A stretch of 64,000 bases of DNA, from positions 47,150 to 111,149 of the forward strand of contig NZ_JALMUV010000026.1 of NCBI RefSeq assembly GCF_023155275.1, read 5' to 3'. This DNA comes from Streptomyces rhizoryzae (GTDB lineage: Bacteria; Actinomycetota; Actinomycetes; Streptomycetales; Streptomycetaceae). This document shows, piece after piece, positions 26,531-35,155 of this stretch. The notes under the pieces are model-generated. The model did not search any database and was not told the origin of the DNA. It worked only from the letters and a program-made list of their open reading frames with translations. A program made the translations under genes and the position numbers. Every line of letters begins with the position of its first letter. Position 1 is the stretch's first letter.

Positions 26531-27619
26531 GTGGAGAAGGGGGAGCAGCGCACCCGCTCCCGTGCGCTGTCCGCGTTCCCGTACGTGGTCATGGCCGCGG
26601 TCAGCGCGGTGGACATCACCGCCGGCCCGGAGGTCGGCTTCCTGCCGCTGGTGTCGCTGGGGCCGGCGTTCGCCGGGCTGGTCGGCGGGTGGCGCCGGAC
26701 CGCGCTGGCCGGGCTGAGCGCGGCGGTGCTCTGTGTGGGTCTGGGCCTGCACAGCGGGCTCTTCGAGAGCCGCCGCGGGCTGACCGCGCTGCTGTCGGTG
26801 GCCGGGGTGACCGCGGCCGGGGTGGTGGCCGCGGTGATGCGGCAGCGCCGGGAGGCGGAGCTGGCCAGCGTCCGCTCGATCGCCGAGGTCGCGCAACGGG
26901 TGCTGCTGCGGCCGGTGCCGCGCAGCGCCGGGCCGCTGCGGATCGCGGTGTCCTACACCTCCGCGGTGGCCGAGGCCCGGATCGGCGGCGACCTCTACGA
27001 GGTGGTGACCTCGCCGGCCGGGGTGCGGATCATCGTCGGCGACGTGCAGGGCAAGGGCCTGGAGGCGGTGGAGAGCGCGGCGGTGGTGCTCGGCGCGTTC
27101 CGGGAGGCGGCGCACGACGAGCCGGACCTGCCGGCGGTCGGGGCCCGGGTGGAGCGGGCGCTGAACCGCCATCTGTCCGGGGAGCGGTTCGTGACCGCGG
27201 TGCTCGCCGAGATCGGCGACGGCCCCGACGCCACCCTGCTGAACTTCGGCCACCCCTCACCCCTGGTGGTCCGCCCCTCCGGCGAGGTCGGCTACGCGGC
27301 GCCCGCGGAACGGGCGCTGCCGCTGGGCCTGATGGACCACCGGCCGGACGTGCCGGTCCCCTACACGGTGCCGTTCGCCCCCGGCGACCAGCTGCTGTTC
27401 TACACCGACGGGGTCGCCGAGGCGCGGGACTCGGGGGGCCGGTTCTACCCGCTGGACGAGCGGGCGGTGCTGCTGAAGGACCCCGACCCGGAGGCGGCGC
27501 TGCGGGCGGTCCGGGAGGACGTGGTGGACCACGCCGAGGGGCCGCTCAACGACGACGCGGCGATGCTGCTGGTGCGGTACCGCGAGCGGGCCGGCGGCGG
27601 TACCGGCGGCCCGGTGTAG
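26531..27619 (+). CDS. Membrane-bound SpoIIE-type PP2C serine phosphatase
   Basis: 362 aa from the GTG at 26531 (GGAG 7 nt upstream); a TTG at 26525 is an equally spaced alternative. Three to four membrane segments fill residues ~12-105, followed by a short linker with RQRREAELASVRSIAEVAQ. The PP2C/SpoIIE domain (~130-355) has the metal-binding Asp motifs GGDLYEVV, VGDVQGKG, FYTDGVAEARD and LNDDAAMLLVRY. Such phosphatases dephosphorylate STAS-type anti-anti-sigma proteins and so release sigma factors in response to a signal at the membrane. No STAS gene is adjacent. The short sensor part lacks an obvious ligand domain. Confidence 0.9.
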   Translation: MEKGEQRTRSRALSAFPYVVMAAVSAVDITAGPEVGFLPLVSLGPAFAGLVGGWRRTALAGLSAAVLCVGLGLHSGLFESRRGLTALLSVAGVTAAGVVAAVMRQRREAELASVRSIAEVAQRVLLRPVPRSAGPLRIAVSYTSAVAEARIGGDLYEVVTSPAGVRIIVGDVQGKGLEAVESAAVVLGAFREAAHDEPDLPAVGARVERALNRHLSGERFVTAVLAEIGDGPDATLLNFGHPSPLVVRPSGEVGYAAPAERALPLGLMDHRPDVPVPYTVPFAPGDQLLFYTDGVAEARDSGGRFYPLDERAVLLKDPDPEAALRAVREDVVDHAEGPLNDDAAMLLVRYRERAGGGTGGPV

Positions 27620-27633
27620 CCGGTACCGCCGCC
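27593..27633. terminator. 14-bp hairpin spanning the phosphatase stop codon
   Basis: GGCGGCGGTACCGG (27593-27606) pairs perfectly with 27620-27633; the 13-base loop contains the phosphatase stop. It lies between convergent genes, 18 bp from the pcaD stop. Confidence 0.65.
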
Positions 27634-27650
27634 GCGGTCCGGGCCGGGGC

Positions 27651-28469
27651 TCAGCCGTCGGTGCCGGGGGCCGGGCGGGTGTGCAGCGGCGCCAGGTGGG
27701 CGAGGAGGGCGGCGAGGACCTCCGCGGGGCGCTCCACGCCCGCGAGGTGGGCGGCGCCGGAGAGTTCCACGAGGTTGGCGTCGCGGATGCCGTCGGCCAG
27801 TTCGCGGGCGTGCGGGGGCGGGGTGGCCGGGTCGGCGCGGCCCGCGACGACGAGGGTGGGGGCGGTGATCCGGGGCAGCGCGCTGCGCAGGTCGAAGGCG
27901 GCGAGGGCGTCGCAGCAGGCCGCGTACCCCTCGGGCGACACGTCCCGGCGCAGCGCCTCCACCAGGGCGGTGGCCTCCGGTCCGGTGGCGGCGGCGGGGG
28001 TGAACCAGCGGCCGGCGACGGTGTCGGCGACCGCGTCGGTGCCCTTGGCGCGGACCAGGGCGGCCCGTTCCCGCCAGCCGGCCGGTTCGCCGAACCGGGC
28101 CGAGGAGCAGACCAGGGCGAGCGAGCTGATGCGGGTGGGGTGGTGGGCGGCGAGCCAGGCGCCCACCGCGCCGCCCAGGGAGACCCCGGCGTAGGCGAAG
28201 CGGCCCAGGCCGAGGGCGTCGGCGAGGGAGAGGACCAGGCGGGCCAGTTCCGGGACAGTGGTGGTGCCGGGGTCGGCGAGTGCGTCCAGCGGGGTGCCGC
28301 CGTGGCCGGGCAGGTCCCAGCGGACGACGTGGAACCGGCGGGCCAGCCCGGCGAGTTGGGGGTCCCAGACGGTGAGCGAGGTGCCCAGGGACGGGCCGAG
28401 GAGCAGCGCCGGGGCGCCGGGCGGGCCGTCGGCGGTGTGGTGGAGGGCGGGGGCGGCGGGCGGCGTCAT
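27651..28469 (-). CDS. pcaD: 3-oxoadipate enol-lactonase
   Basis: 272 aa, ATG with AGGAG upstream. An alpha/beta hydrolase with nucleophile Ser97 in GVSLGG, oxyanion-side motif WDLPGHGGT, late Asp in VVAGRADPATPP and His in GAAHLAGVERP. Position beside pcaGH makes the lactonase call likely. It would open 3-oxoadipate enol-lactone to 3-oxoadipate in protocatechuate breakdown. Many actinobacteria carry it fused to PcaC (called PcaL); here the protein ends right after the hydrolase domain. It is separated from pcaG by 347 bp where pcaB often lies. A different alpha/beta-hydrolase activity cannot be excluded. Confidence 0.8.
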   Translation of the reverse strand: MTPPAAPALHHTADGPPGAPALLLGPSLGTSLTVWDPQLAGLARRFHVVRWDLPGHGGTPLDALADPGTTTVPELARLVLSLADALGLGRFAYAGVSLGGAVGAWLAAHHPTRISSLALVCSSARFGEPAGWRERAALVRAKGTDAVADTVAGRWFTPAAATGPEATALVEALRRDVSPEGYAACCDALAAFDLRSALPRITAPTLVVAGRADPATPPPHARELADGIRDANLVELSGAAHLAGVERPAEVLAALLAHLAPLHTRPAPGTDG

Positions 28470-28816
28470 ACGGGCTCCTGCGGTCGTGCGGGTGGTGCGT
28501 GCGGTGCTGCGTCACGTCCCGGGCGGGGTCCGCGGGGGCGGCGGACGGTCCCGGCGGCCGGCGGGACGGGCGGCCGGCGGCACCGGGGCGGCGCGCGCGG
28601 CGCGGTCCGGTCCGGCGGGGCCGCCGGCCGGGGCCGGGCGTCCGCGAGCCCCGCCGCGGCCGGTCAGGGCGGTGAGGGCCGCGGCGGGGGTTCGGGCACG
28701 GCCGGACCGCCGACCGTACCGAGGTTGTACCGCATCGCGGACGCGCGCACCCGCAGGCCCGCTGCCGGACCGGCCGCGGACCGGGCAGCACCGCCCGCCA
28801 GGCGCAGCGCCCGCGC
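28470..28816. other. 347-bp gene-free gap inside the pca cluster
   Basis: All frames are open only as GC-rich shadow sequence with poor residue content. I see no piece of pcaB (carboxymuconate cycloisomerase) or pcaC. The stretch is rich in CCG/CGG runs. It may hold a promoter for pcaD; I could not pick one. Confidence 0.45.
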
Positions 28817-29407
28817 TCACCGGAAGGCGAGGAACACCGTCTCGGCGCACCGGCCGTCCGCCGGCTGCCGGAGCTGGATGTCGAAGCGGTGGCGGCCGGG
28901 GCCGTCGGGGCGGGCCAGCAGGGTCCGGGCGCGCTCGGCGGGGAGCCGGGCCAGCAGCGGGTCGGCGGCCAGGGCCGCGGGGCCGCCGAAGTAGACGCGG
29001 GTGAACAGGGGGTGGAGCAGGCCGCGGGCGTGCACGCAGAGCGCGAGGTGCGGTGCGGCGTCCGGGCGCGCGGCGGGGAGCGGGGTGTGGACCGCGTAGT
29101 GGCCTGCGGCGTCGGTGGGCACCCGGCCGAAACCGGTGGCGGCCGGGCCGCCGCGGCCCGGCGGCGCTCCGGTGGCCGGATCGGGGCGCGGCGGGCCGGC
29201 GTCCGGGCCGGGCCGCCAGAACTCCAGCAGCGCGTCCGGGACCGGCGCGCCGTCCCCGTCGCGGACCCGGCCGTGCAGGGTGACGGCCCCGGGGTCGCCC
29301 TCGGGCGCGATCCGGTCGCCGCCGGGGAAGGGCAGGGCGTGGCCGAAGAACGGGCCGATGGTCTGGGCGGGGGTGGCGGCGAGGGGCTCCCGGGCGGTCC
29401 GCGGCAT
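28817..29407 (-). CDS. pcaG: Protocatechuate 3,4-dioxygenase alpha subunit
   Basis: 196 aa. The intradiol dioxygenase beta fold is clear: TPAQTIGPFFGHALP near the N-terminus, VTLHGRVRDGDGAPVPDALLEFW in the core (partly quoted), and HLALCVHARGLLHPLFTRVYF near the end. The alpha subunit lacks the complete iron-ligand set, as expected. With PcaH it forms the heteromer that opens protocatechuate to 3-carboxy-cis,cis-muconate. Its ATG shares one base with the pcaH stop, so the two are co-translated. Confidence 0.92.
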   Translation of the reverse strand: MPRTAREPLAATPAQTIGPFFGHALPFPGGDRIAPEGDPGAVTLHGRVRDGDGAPVPDALLEFWRPGPDAGPPRPDPATGAPPGRGGPAATGFGRVPTDAAGHYAVHTPLPAARPDAAPHLALCVHARGLLHPLFTRVYFGGPAALAADPLLARLPAERARTLLARPDGPGRHRFDIQLRQPADGRCAETVFLAFR

Positions 29408-30120
29408 CAGCGGCCCTCCTCGGTCCAGGTGGCGGACGGGCCGTCCAGGACGATGTCCCAGCGGTAGGCCAGGATGCCGTCGGCGCAGGACCGGGCGTGG
29501 TCGTAGCCGGCGACCAGGCGGGGCCGGGCGGCCGGGTCGGGGACCGCGGCGAGCACCGGGTCGTGGGGCAGCAGCGGGTCGCCGGGGAAGTACATCTGGG
29601 TGACCAGGCGCTGGGTGAAGGCGGTGCCGAAGACCGAGAAGTGGACGTGGGACGGGCGCCAGGCGCGCTCGCCGGGCAGCGGGTAGGCACCGGGCCGGAC
29701 GGTGGTGAAGGCGTACCGGCCGGCCGCGTCGGTCAGGCAGCGGCCGGCGCCGGTGAAGTGCGGGTCGAGCGGGGCCGGGTTGCGGTCCTCGCGGTGGGCG
29801 TACCGGCCCGCGGCGTTGGCCTGCCAGATCTCGACGAGCTGGCCGCGGACGGGGCGGCCGGCGCGGTCCAGGACGCGGCCGGAGACGGTGATCCGCTCGC
29901 CGAGCGGCGGGCCGGCGTGGTGTGCGGTGAGGTCGGCGTCCCGGGGGCCGGCGGGCGCGGTGCCGAAGACGGGGGCGGTGCGTTCGGCGGCGCCGGGGGC
30001 GGTGCGCAGGTCGAGGGTGACCGGTGGGTGCCGGGGGTGGCGGGCCGGGGCGCCGCGGTAGGGCGCCGGGGCCGGGGGCGGCGGGGCGGGGGCGGAGCCG
30101 GGGGACGCGGGTGCGGTCAT
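29407..30120 (-). CDS. pcaH: Protocatechuate 3,4-dioxygenase beta subunit
   Basis: 237 aa from the ATG at 30120 (GGGAAAGGG upstream); an in-frame ATG at 30192 is less well placed. The N-terminus is Pro-rich, then the intradiol dioxygenase domain. The ferric-iron ligands are visible: Tyr in NAAGRYAH, Tyr in RPGAYPLPG, and the two His in RPSHVHFSV. Motifs VEIWQANAAGRY and TQMYFPGDPLLPHDP are typical of the beta subunit. First gene of the pcaHGD group. No pca regulator is seen nearby. Confidence 0.94.
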   Translation of the reverse strand: MTAPASPGSAPAPPPPAPAPYRGAPARHPRHPPVTLDLRTAPGAAERTAPVFGTAPAGPRDADLTAHHAGPPLGERITVSGRVLDRAGRPVRGQLVEIWQANAAGRYAHREDRNPAPLDPHFTGAGRCLTDAAGRYAFTTVRPGAYPLPGERAWRPSHVHFSVFGTAFTQRLVTQMYFPGDPLLPHDPVLAAVPDPAARPRLVAGYDHARSCADGILAYRWDIVLDGPSATWTEEGR

Positions 30121-30275
30121 GAGTGCCCTTTCCCTGCGGTGGGGTGATTCCCGGTGCCAGGAGGGGAGTTCGCGCAGCGGAGCGACGTTCATGATCCTTG
30201 CTGCCCCGAGTGTGGACCCGGCCGCGGAGCGGCGTCAACGGGCCGCCGGGTGCGGTTCCGGACGTCCTGGGCCGG

Positions 30276-31316
30276 TCAGCCCGCGCCGCGGTGACCGCCG
30301 CCCGCGCCGTGCGCGCCGGGCCCGTCGGCGCCGTCGTGCCCGGCGCGGGCGGCGGCGACGGCCTCCGAGGGCCAGACCCGGTCCAGGGAGGCGTTCAGGG
30401 CCGCGCCGACCAGCACCGCGAAGGCGGACACGCCGATCCACAGCAGGACCGCGATCGGGGCGGCCAGCGAGCCGTAGACGGTGGGTCCCTCGACGGCCGA
30501 GGTGAGGTAGAGGCGGAGCAGGAAGCTGCCGAGGATCCACATGGCCAGGGCGGTGACGGCGCCGGGGATGTCCTCGCGCCACGGCGACCGGACCGGCACC
30601 GAGACGTGGTAGAGGGTGGTGAGGAAGGCGACGCACAGCACCACCACCACCGGCCAGTACAGGACGCGGATGATGTCCTCGCTGGCGGGCAGCCAGCTGA
30701 CCACGACGTCGGGTCCGGCGACCAGCAGCGGGAAGGCGATCGCGCCGACGGCGAGCGCGGCGACGTAGAGCCCGAAGGACAGCAGCCGGGTCCGGACGAT
30801 GCCGCGGCGGCCGTCCAGCCCGTACATGATCGTGATGGTGTCGACGAAGACGTTCAGGGCCCGGGAGCCGGACCACAGGGCGAGGGCGAAGCCCAGCGAG
30901 ATGACGTCGGGGCGGTGGCCGGTGAAGACGTCGTCGAGCAGCGGGCGGGCGATCTCGTGGACGCCGCGGCCGGACAGGACGCTGCCGGCGGCGTTCAGCA
31001 GGTGGTTGCGGAACCGCTCCAGGGTCGCGTGCCCGAGCCACGGCTCGCTGTAGCCCAGGACGCCGAGCAGGCCGAGGACCAGCGGCGGCAGGGAGAGCAG
31101 GCACCAGAAGGCGGCCTCGGCGGCCAGGCCGGTGACGCGGTAGCGCATGCAGCTGGCGACGACGTCCTTCAGGAGCAGCCAGACCAGCCGCCGGGCGGAG
31201 ACGTTGCGGTAGAGGACCCGGGCGCGGGTGAGCCGTCCCCGGGGCGGTCCGTCCGGCCCGCGCGGTTCGGTCGGTTCGTTCGGCGGCTGCACCTCCTTAC
31301 CGTATCGGCATGGCAC
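30276..31316 (-). CDS. YihY/BrkB-family inner-membrane protein
   Basis: 346 aa if started at the GTG at 31316. A GTG at 31292 is also possible, but the AAGGAG there abuts it, and neither start has an ideally spaced site. Six membrane helices span ~55-320. Family motifs include AAEAAFWCLLSLPPLVLGLLG in part, ALWSGSRALNVFVDTIT and YGSLAAPIAVLLWIGVSAFAVLVGA in part. The family was once called ribonuclease BN by mistake; its function is not settled. The C-terminus is Gly/His/Ala-rich. It starts back to back with the acyl-CoA dehydrogenase gene. Confidence 0.9.
   Translation of the reverse strand: MPCRYGKEVQPPNEPTEPRGPDGPPRGRLTRARVLYRNVSARRLVWLLLKDVVASCMRYRVTGLAAEAAFWCLLSLPPLVLGLLGVLGYSEPWLGHATLERFRNHLLNAAGSVLSGRGVHEIARPLLDDVFTGHRPDVISLGFALALWSGSRALNVFVDTITIMYGLDGRRGIVRTRLLSFGLYVAALAVGAIAFPLLVAGPDVVVSWLPASEDIIRVLYWPVVVVLCVAFLTTLYHVSVPVRSPWREDIPGAVTALAMWILGSFLLRLYLTSAVEGPTVYGSLAAPIAVLLWIGVSAFAVLVGAALNASLDRVWPSEAVAAARAGHDGADGPGAHGAGGGHRGAG
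31298..31303 (+). promoter_or_regulatory. Possible -10 element six bases before an ATG
   Basis: TACCGT ends 6 nt before the acyl-CoA dehydrogenase ATG at 31310, and no ribosome site is present, so the mRNA may be leaderless. The complementary strand reads TACGGTA at the same place, close to the start of the BrkB gene, so one element may serve both directions. Confidence 0.35.
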
Positions 31317-32959
31317 CTACCACACATGGCACGCATACCGTGACCAACCAGCCGCCGCCGCTGACCGGGTACGACGTCTTCGCCGCCGACCCGGCGCTGA
31401 CCGAGGGGGTGGCCCGGTACGTCACCGGGGAGCACCTCGGCGAGGTGCGGGAGGAGCTGGGCCGGCTGGGGCAGGCGGCCGGCTCCGCCCAGGCCCAGTG
31501 CTGGGGCGCGCAGGCCAACGCGTATCCGCCGGTGCTGCGCACCCACGACCGCTACGGCCACCGGATCGACGAGGTGGAGTTCCACCCGGCCTGGCACCGG
31601 CTGCTGGGGCACGCGGTCGGCGCCGGGCTGACCGGCGCCTGGTCGCGCCCGCACGGGCACCTGCGCCGCACCGCGGGCTTCCTGGTGTGGACGCAGGTCG
31701 AGGCCGGGCACGGCTGCCCGCTGTCGATGACCCACGCGGCGGTGCCGGCGCTGCGCGCGGAACCGGAGCTGGCGGCGGTCTGGGAGCCGCTGCTGACCTC
31801 GTCCGTCTACGACGCGGAGCTGCGGCCCGCCGGGCGGAAGGCGGGGGCGCTGGCGGGGATGGCGATGACCGAGAAGCAGGGCGGCAGCGACGTGCGGGCG
31901 GGCACCACCCGCGCGCAGCCGCTGGCGGCGGCCGGGGAGTACGTGCTGACCGGTCACAAGTGGTTCTGCTCGGCGCCGATGTCGGACGCGTTCCTGGTGC
32001 TGGCCCAGGCGCCCGGGGGGCTGACCTGCTTCCTGCTGCCGCGGGTGCTGCCGGACGGCAGCCGGAACGCGTTCCGCATCCAGCGGCTGAAGGACAAGCT
32101 CGGCAACCGGTCGAACGCCTCGGCGGAGGTGGAGTTCGACGGGCGGACGTGGGTGCGCCGGGTCGGCGAGGAGGGGCGCGGGGTGGCGGCGATCATCGGG
32201 ATGGTCGCGGCGACCCGGCTGGACTGCGTCACCGCGTCGGCGGCGGTGATGCGGCAGGCGGTGGCGCAGGCGCTGCACCACACCGCGTACCGGGAGGCGT
32301 TCGGGCGCCGGCTGGCCGACCAGCCGCTGATGCGGAACGTGCTGGCCGACCTGGCGCTGGAGTCGGAGGCGGCGACCACGCTGGCGCTGCGGCTGGCCGC
32401 GGCCTGCGACGGCGGCACCGAGCGGGACCGGGCCTTCCTGCGGCTGGCGGTGCCGGCCGCCAAGTACTGGGTGACCAAGCGCTGCACGCCGGTGGTCGCG
32501 GAGGCGCTGGAGTGCCTGGGCGGCAACGGCTACGTGGAGGAGTCGGGGCTGCCGCGGCTGCTGCGGGAGGCCCCGCTGAACTCGATCTGGGAGGGCTCGG
32601 GCAACGTCCAGGCGCTGGACGTGCTGCGGGCGCTGCGCCGGGAGCCGGCCGCGCTGGACGCGTACCTGGTGGAGATCGGTGCCGCCCGGGGCGCCGACCA
32701 CCGGCTGGACCGGGCGATCCGGGGGCTGCTGACCGAACTGGCCGACCTGGAGGGCGTCGAGGCGCGGGCCCGGCGGCTGGCGGAGCGGCTGGCGGTGGTG
32801 CTCCAGGGGGCGCTGCTGGTGCGGTACGCGCCGCCGGAGGTGGCCGACGCGTTCTGCGCCGCGCGGCTGGGCGGCGACGCGGGCGCGGCCTTCGGCACCC
32901 TGCCGCACACGCTGGCGCTGGCCGCGATCGCGGAACGGGCGCGGCCGGTGGTGGCGTAG
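31310..32959 (+). CDS. AidB-like acyl-CoA dehydrogenase
   Basis: 549 aa. The acyl-CoA dehydrogenase fold is complete: N-terminal helical domain, middle beta domain with MAMTEKQGGSDVR (the AidB-type signature, ~184-196) and GHKWFCSAPMSDAFLVLA in part, then the C-terminal helices with ECLGGNGYVEESGLPRLLRE in part and a flavin-contacting region. Length and motifs match AidB/isovaleryl-CoA dehydrogenase relatives, about 540 residues. E. coli AidB binds DNA and protects against alkylation; whether this one does is unknown. Start ATG at 31310 with a possible GTG at 31340. Followed by a strong hairpin. Confidence 0.9.
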   Translation: MAPTTHGTHTVTNQPPPLTGYDVFAADPALTEGVARYVTGEHLGEVREELGRLGQAAGSAQAQCWGAQANAYPPVLRTHDRYGHRIDEVEFHPAWHRLLGHAVGAGLTGAWSRPHGHLRRTAGFLVWTQVEAGHGCPLSMTHAAVPALRAEPELAAVWEPLLTSSVYDAELRPAGRKAGALAGMAMTEKQGGSDVRAGTTRAQPLAAAGEYVLTGHKWFCSAPMSDAFLVLAQAPGGLTCFLLPRVLPDGSRNAFRIQRLKDKLGNRSNASAEVEFDGRTWVRRVGEEGRGVAAIIGMVAATRLDCVTASAAVMRQAVAQALHHTAYREAFGRRLADQPLMRNVLADLALESEAATTLALRLAAACDGGTERDRAFLRLAVPAAKYWVTKRCTPVVAEALECLGGNGYVEESGLPRLLREAPLNSIWEGSGNVQALDVLRALRREPAALDAYLVEIGAARGADHRLDRAIRGLLTELADLEGVEARARRLAERLAVVLQGALLVRYAPPEVADAFCAARLGGDAGAAFGTLPHTLALAAIAERARPVVA

Positions 32960-33002
32960 CGGCGCCGGGGGGAGGTCCGGCGGCGCGGCGGCGGTTCCGC
33001 GT

Positions 33003-33040
33003 CCCCTGAGGAGCCGTCAGCAAGCGGCTCCGGTCAGGGG
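33003..33040 (+). terminator. Hairpin after the acyl-CoA dehydrogenase gene
   Basis: CCCCTGA plus GGAGCCG (33003-33016) pairs with CGGCTCC, a GG bulge, and TCAGGGG (33025-33040). This 14-bp stem starts 44 bp after the stop. Confidence 0.65.
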
Positions 33041-33074
33041 GCGGGACAGGGGGCAACCGCCGCCGCGCCGGGCT

Positions 33075-33108
33075 GGGAGCGGTGCCGCGCCGACTCGGCA
33101 CCGCTCCC
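33075..33108 (-). terminator. Perfect 13-bp hairpin after the adenylate-kinase-like gene
   Basis: GGGAGCGGTGCCG pairs with CGGCACCGCTCCC around an eight-base loop. It lies 5 nt beyond the stop of the leftward gene at 33114 and also downstream of the converging dehydrogenase gene. Confidence 0.75.
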
Positions 33109-33113
33109 GGTCT

Positions 33114-33530
33114 TCAGGTCCACCGCGGCGGCTGCGGCGCGGTGCGTCCGCGCAGCGCCGCGTCGATGGCCACGATGATCTCGGCGTCGGGGACGTCCGG
33201 CCGGAAGCCGGCGAGGACGCCCCGCGCCTCGTAGTAGCGGATCACCCGGAAGGCGTCCCCGCTGCCGTCCGGTCCGGCCCCGCGCAGGTGGACGACGAGG
33301 TCGGCGAAGGCCGGCACCGGCAGCGGTCCGCCGAAGCGCGCGACCCGGTCGAGGAGTTGCGGCGCGCCGTCGACCACATAGCCGGCGGCCGGCAGCGGCT
33401 GACGCCTGATCAGGACGTCGACCGCGGACAGCCGGGGGACGCCGTAGTGTCCGGCCAGCCGGGCGGCCCGCGCCGTGCGGGCGCCCTCGCCGGCACCGAT
33501 CACCACGACACGCGGGGCGGCGGCCACCAT
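33114..33530 (-). CDS. Degenerate adenylate-kinase-like protein lacking P-loop and lid
   Basis: 138 aa, ATG with GGGAGGGGG upstream. Read against adenylate kinase, the order of elements is kept but altered. The P-loop place reads IGAGEGARTA (11-20) without the Lys. HYGVPRLSAVDVL replaces the usual YGIPHISTGDML. GYVVDGAPQLLDR replaces GFLLDGFPRT. FADLVVHLRGA matches the core strand, and RVIRYYEARGVLAGF matches the C-terminal helix that follows the lid. The lid and most of the AMP-binding region are missing; normal enzymes have 210-220 residues. Kinase activity is very unlikely. Codon use is normal, so it is probably an expressed, repurposed protein. Role unknown. Confidence 0.72.
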   Translation of the reverse strand: MVAAAPRVVVIGAGEGARTARAARLAGHYGVPRLSAVDVLIRRQPLPAAGYVVDGAPQLLDRVARFGGPLPVPAFADLVVHLRGAGPDGSGDAFRVIRYYEARGVLAGFRPDVPDAEIIVAIDAALRGRTAPQPPRWT

Positions 33531-33802
33531 GGCGAGCCCCCTCCCACACCGTGCCGACGACGCGGGCGGCCGATCGCATCTCCGGCGGGCACCGGCGGGT
33601 TCTCCGTCGGGTGACCGGCGAATCCTCCGGCGGGGGACGCCATCGGCCGCTGCAACCAGATTTCCCCGCAGGCGTCATAGGCCACAACCGTTGCACCGCG
33701 TTGCAGCGGATCTGTGCAAGGGGCTCTCCCCCGGGGGCCGCTGACGGCACGATGGGCGCATACCGGGGCAGGGCCGGAGGCACGGGCACAACGGAGAGCG
33801 GT

Positions 33803-35155
33803 GTGAGGCAGAGACCGAGCGACAGGGCCGGCGGGGCGGCCGGCGACCGGGCGGGCGGCAGAGGGCTCGACGGTGCGGTGCGGTCCGCGCAGGACATCCG
33901 CGGGACCGCGCGGCGGCTGGCGGTGGTGCACGAGGCGGTGCTGGCCGGCGATCCGCCGGAGGCCGGCCGGGACGCGCCGCGGGCGGTGATCGGCGCGTCC
34001 TGGCGGCGGGTGCTGGACCGCGGGGTGGACCCGGACCGGGGCAGCGCGCAGCAGCCGCTGTCGGTCGCGGAGCTGGAGGCCCGCCGGCAGGCGTCGCAGC
34101 TGGCGGCGGTGCTGCCGGTGCTGGGCGGCGGGCTGCTGCCGACCGCGGACGCGGCGCAGCAGATCATGGTGGTCACCGACGCCGAGGGCCGGGTGCTGTG
34201 GCGGGAGGGCAGCGCCCCGATCCGGCGGATGGCCGACCGGCTGGGCTTCGACAAGGGCGCGGACTGGCGGGAGGGGACGGTCGGCACCAACGCGATCGGC
34301 ACCGCGCTGGTGGCCCGCAGCCCGGTGCTGGTGCACTCCGCCGAACACTTCGTGCGCAGCCACCAGCAGTGGACGTGCGCCGCGGCGCCGCTGCACGATC
34401 CGCGGGACGGGCGGCTGCTGGGCACGGTGGACCTCAGCGGCCCGGCGCACTCCTTCCACCCGACGACGCTGGCGCTGGTCTCCGCGGTGGCCCGGCTCGC
34501 CGAGGGCGAGCTGCGCGGCCGGCACCAGGCGGCGCTGGAGCGGCTGCGGGCCGGTGCGGCACCGGTGCTGGCCCGGCTCGGCGGGCGGGCGCTGGCGGTC
34601 GATCCGCACGGCTGGACGGCGGCGGTGACGGGGATGGCCCCGCCGGCCCGGGTGGCGCTGCCGAAGGCGCCGTCGGCCGGGCCGCTGTGGCTGCCGCGGT
34701 ACGGCATGTGCACGCTGGAGCCGCTGCCCGGCGGCTGGCTGATCCGGCTCGGCCGCCCGGAGCCGGTGCCGGAGCCGCACCGGGTGGTGCTGGACCTGCG
34801 CGGGCCCGGCGAACCGGCCGTGACGGTGTCCGGGCCGGCCGGCAGCTGGTCGCACCCGCTGACCCCGCGCCACGCCGAGCTGCTGTTCGTGCTGGCCGCC
34901 CACCCGGGCGGGCGCAGCGCCGCCGAGCTGGCCCGGGACCTCTTCGGCGACGGCGGGCGGACGGTCACGGTCCGGGCCGAGCTGTCCCGGCTGCGCCGCC
35001 ACCTCGCGGGCGTCCTGGCCCACCGCCCGTACCGCTTCGCCGACGGCGTCGAGGTGGAACTCCGCCTCCCCGCCCGCCCGCTGGAGCTCCTCCCGCACTC
35101 CACGGCCCCGGCGGTCCTGGCGGCCCGCGGCGCGGAGGCCGGACGCGCGGGGTGA
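33803..35155 (+). CDS. GAF-domain transcriptional regulator (AcoR-like without the AAA+ domain)
   Basis: 450 aa from the GTG at 33803, with GGAG six nt upstream; an upstream ATG at 33752 is possible. Residues ~25-290 match the N-terminal part of AcoR-type activators: RAVIGASWRRVLDRGVDPD, LGFDKGADWREGTVGTNAIGTAL in part, then the GAF stretch HFVRSHQQWTCAAAPLHDP. No AAA+ ATPase domain follows, as is common in actinobacteria. The C-terminal ~90 residues (LTPRHAELLFVLAAHPGG, then VRAELSRLRRHLAG) look like a winged-helix DNA-binding domain. It should sense a small molecule and regulate transcription. The neighbours give no target. Confidence 0.83.
   Translation: MRQRPSDRAGGAAGDRAGGRGLDGAVRSAQDIRGTARRLAVVHEAVLAGDPPEAGRDAPRAVIGASWRRVLDRGVDPDRGSAQQPLSVAELEARRQASQLAAVLPVLGGGLLPTADAAQQIMVVTDAEGRVLWREGSAPIRRMADRLGFDKGADWREGTVGTNAIGTALVARSPVLVHSAEHFVRSHQQWTCAAAPLHDPRDGRLLGTVDLSGPAHSFHPTTLALVSAVARLAEGELRGRHQAALERLRAGAAPVLARLGGRALAVDPHGWTAAVTGMAPPARVALPKAPSAGPLWLPRYGMCTLEPLPGGWLIRLGRPEPVPEPHRVVLDLRGPGEPAVTVSGPAGSWSHPLTPRHAELLFVLAAHPGGRSAAELARDLFGDGGRTVTVRAELSRLRRHLAGVLAHRPYRFADGVEVELRLPARPLELLPHSTAPAVLAARGAEAGRAG

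Noticed and set aside
30276..31316. Ribonuclease BN annotation for the BrkB-family gene
   Set aside because: The name is a historical error for this membrane family; true RNase BN is a soluble metallo-hydrolase.
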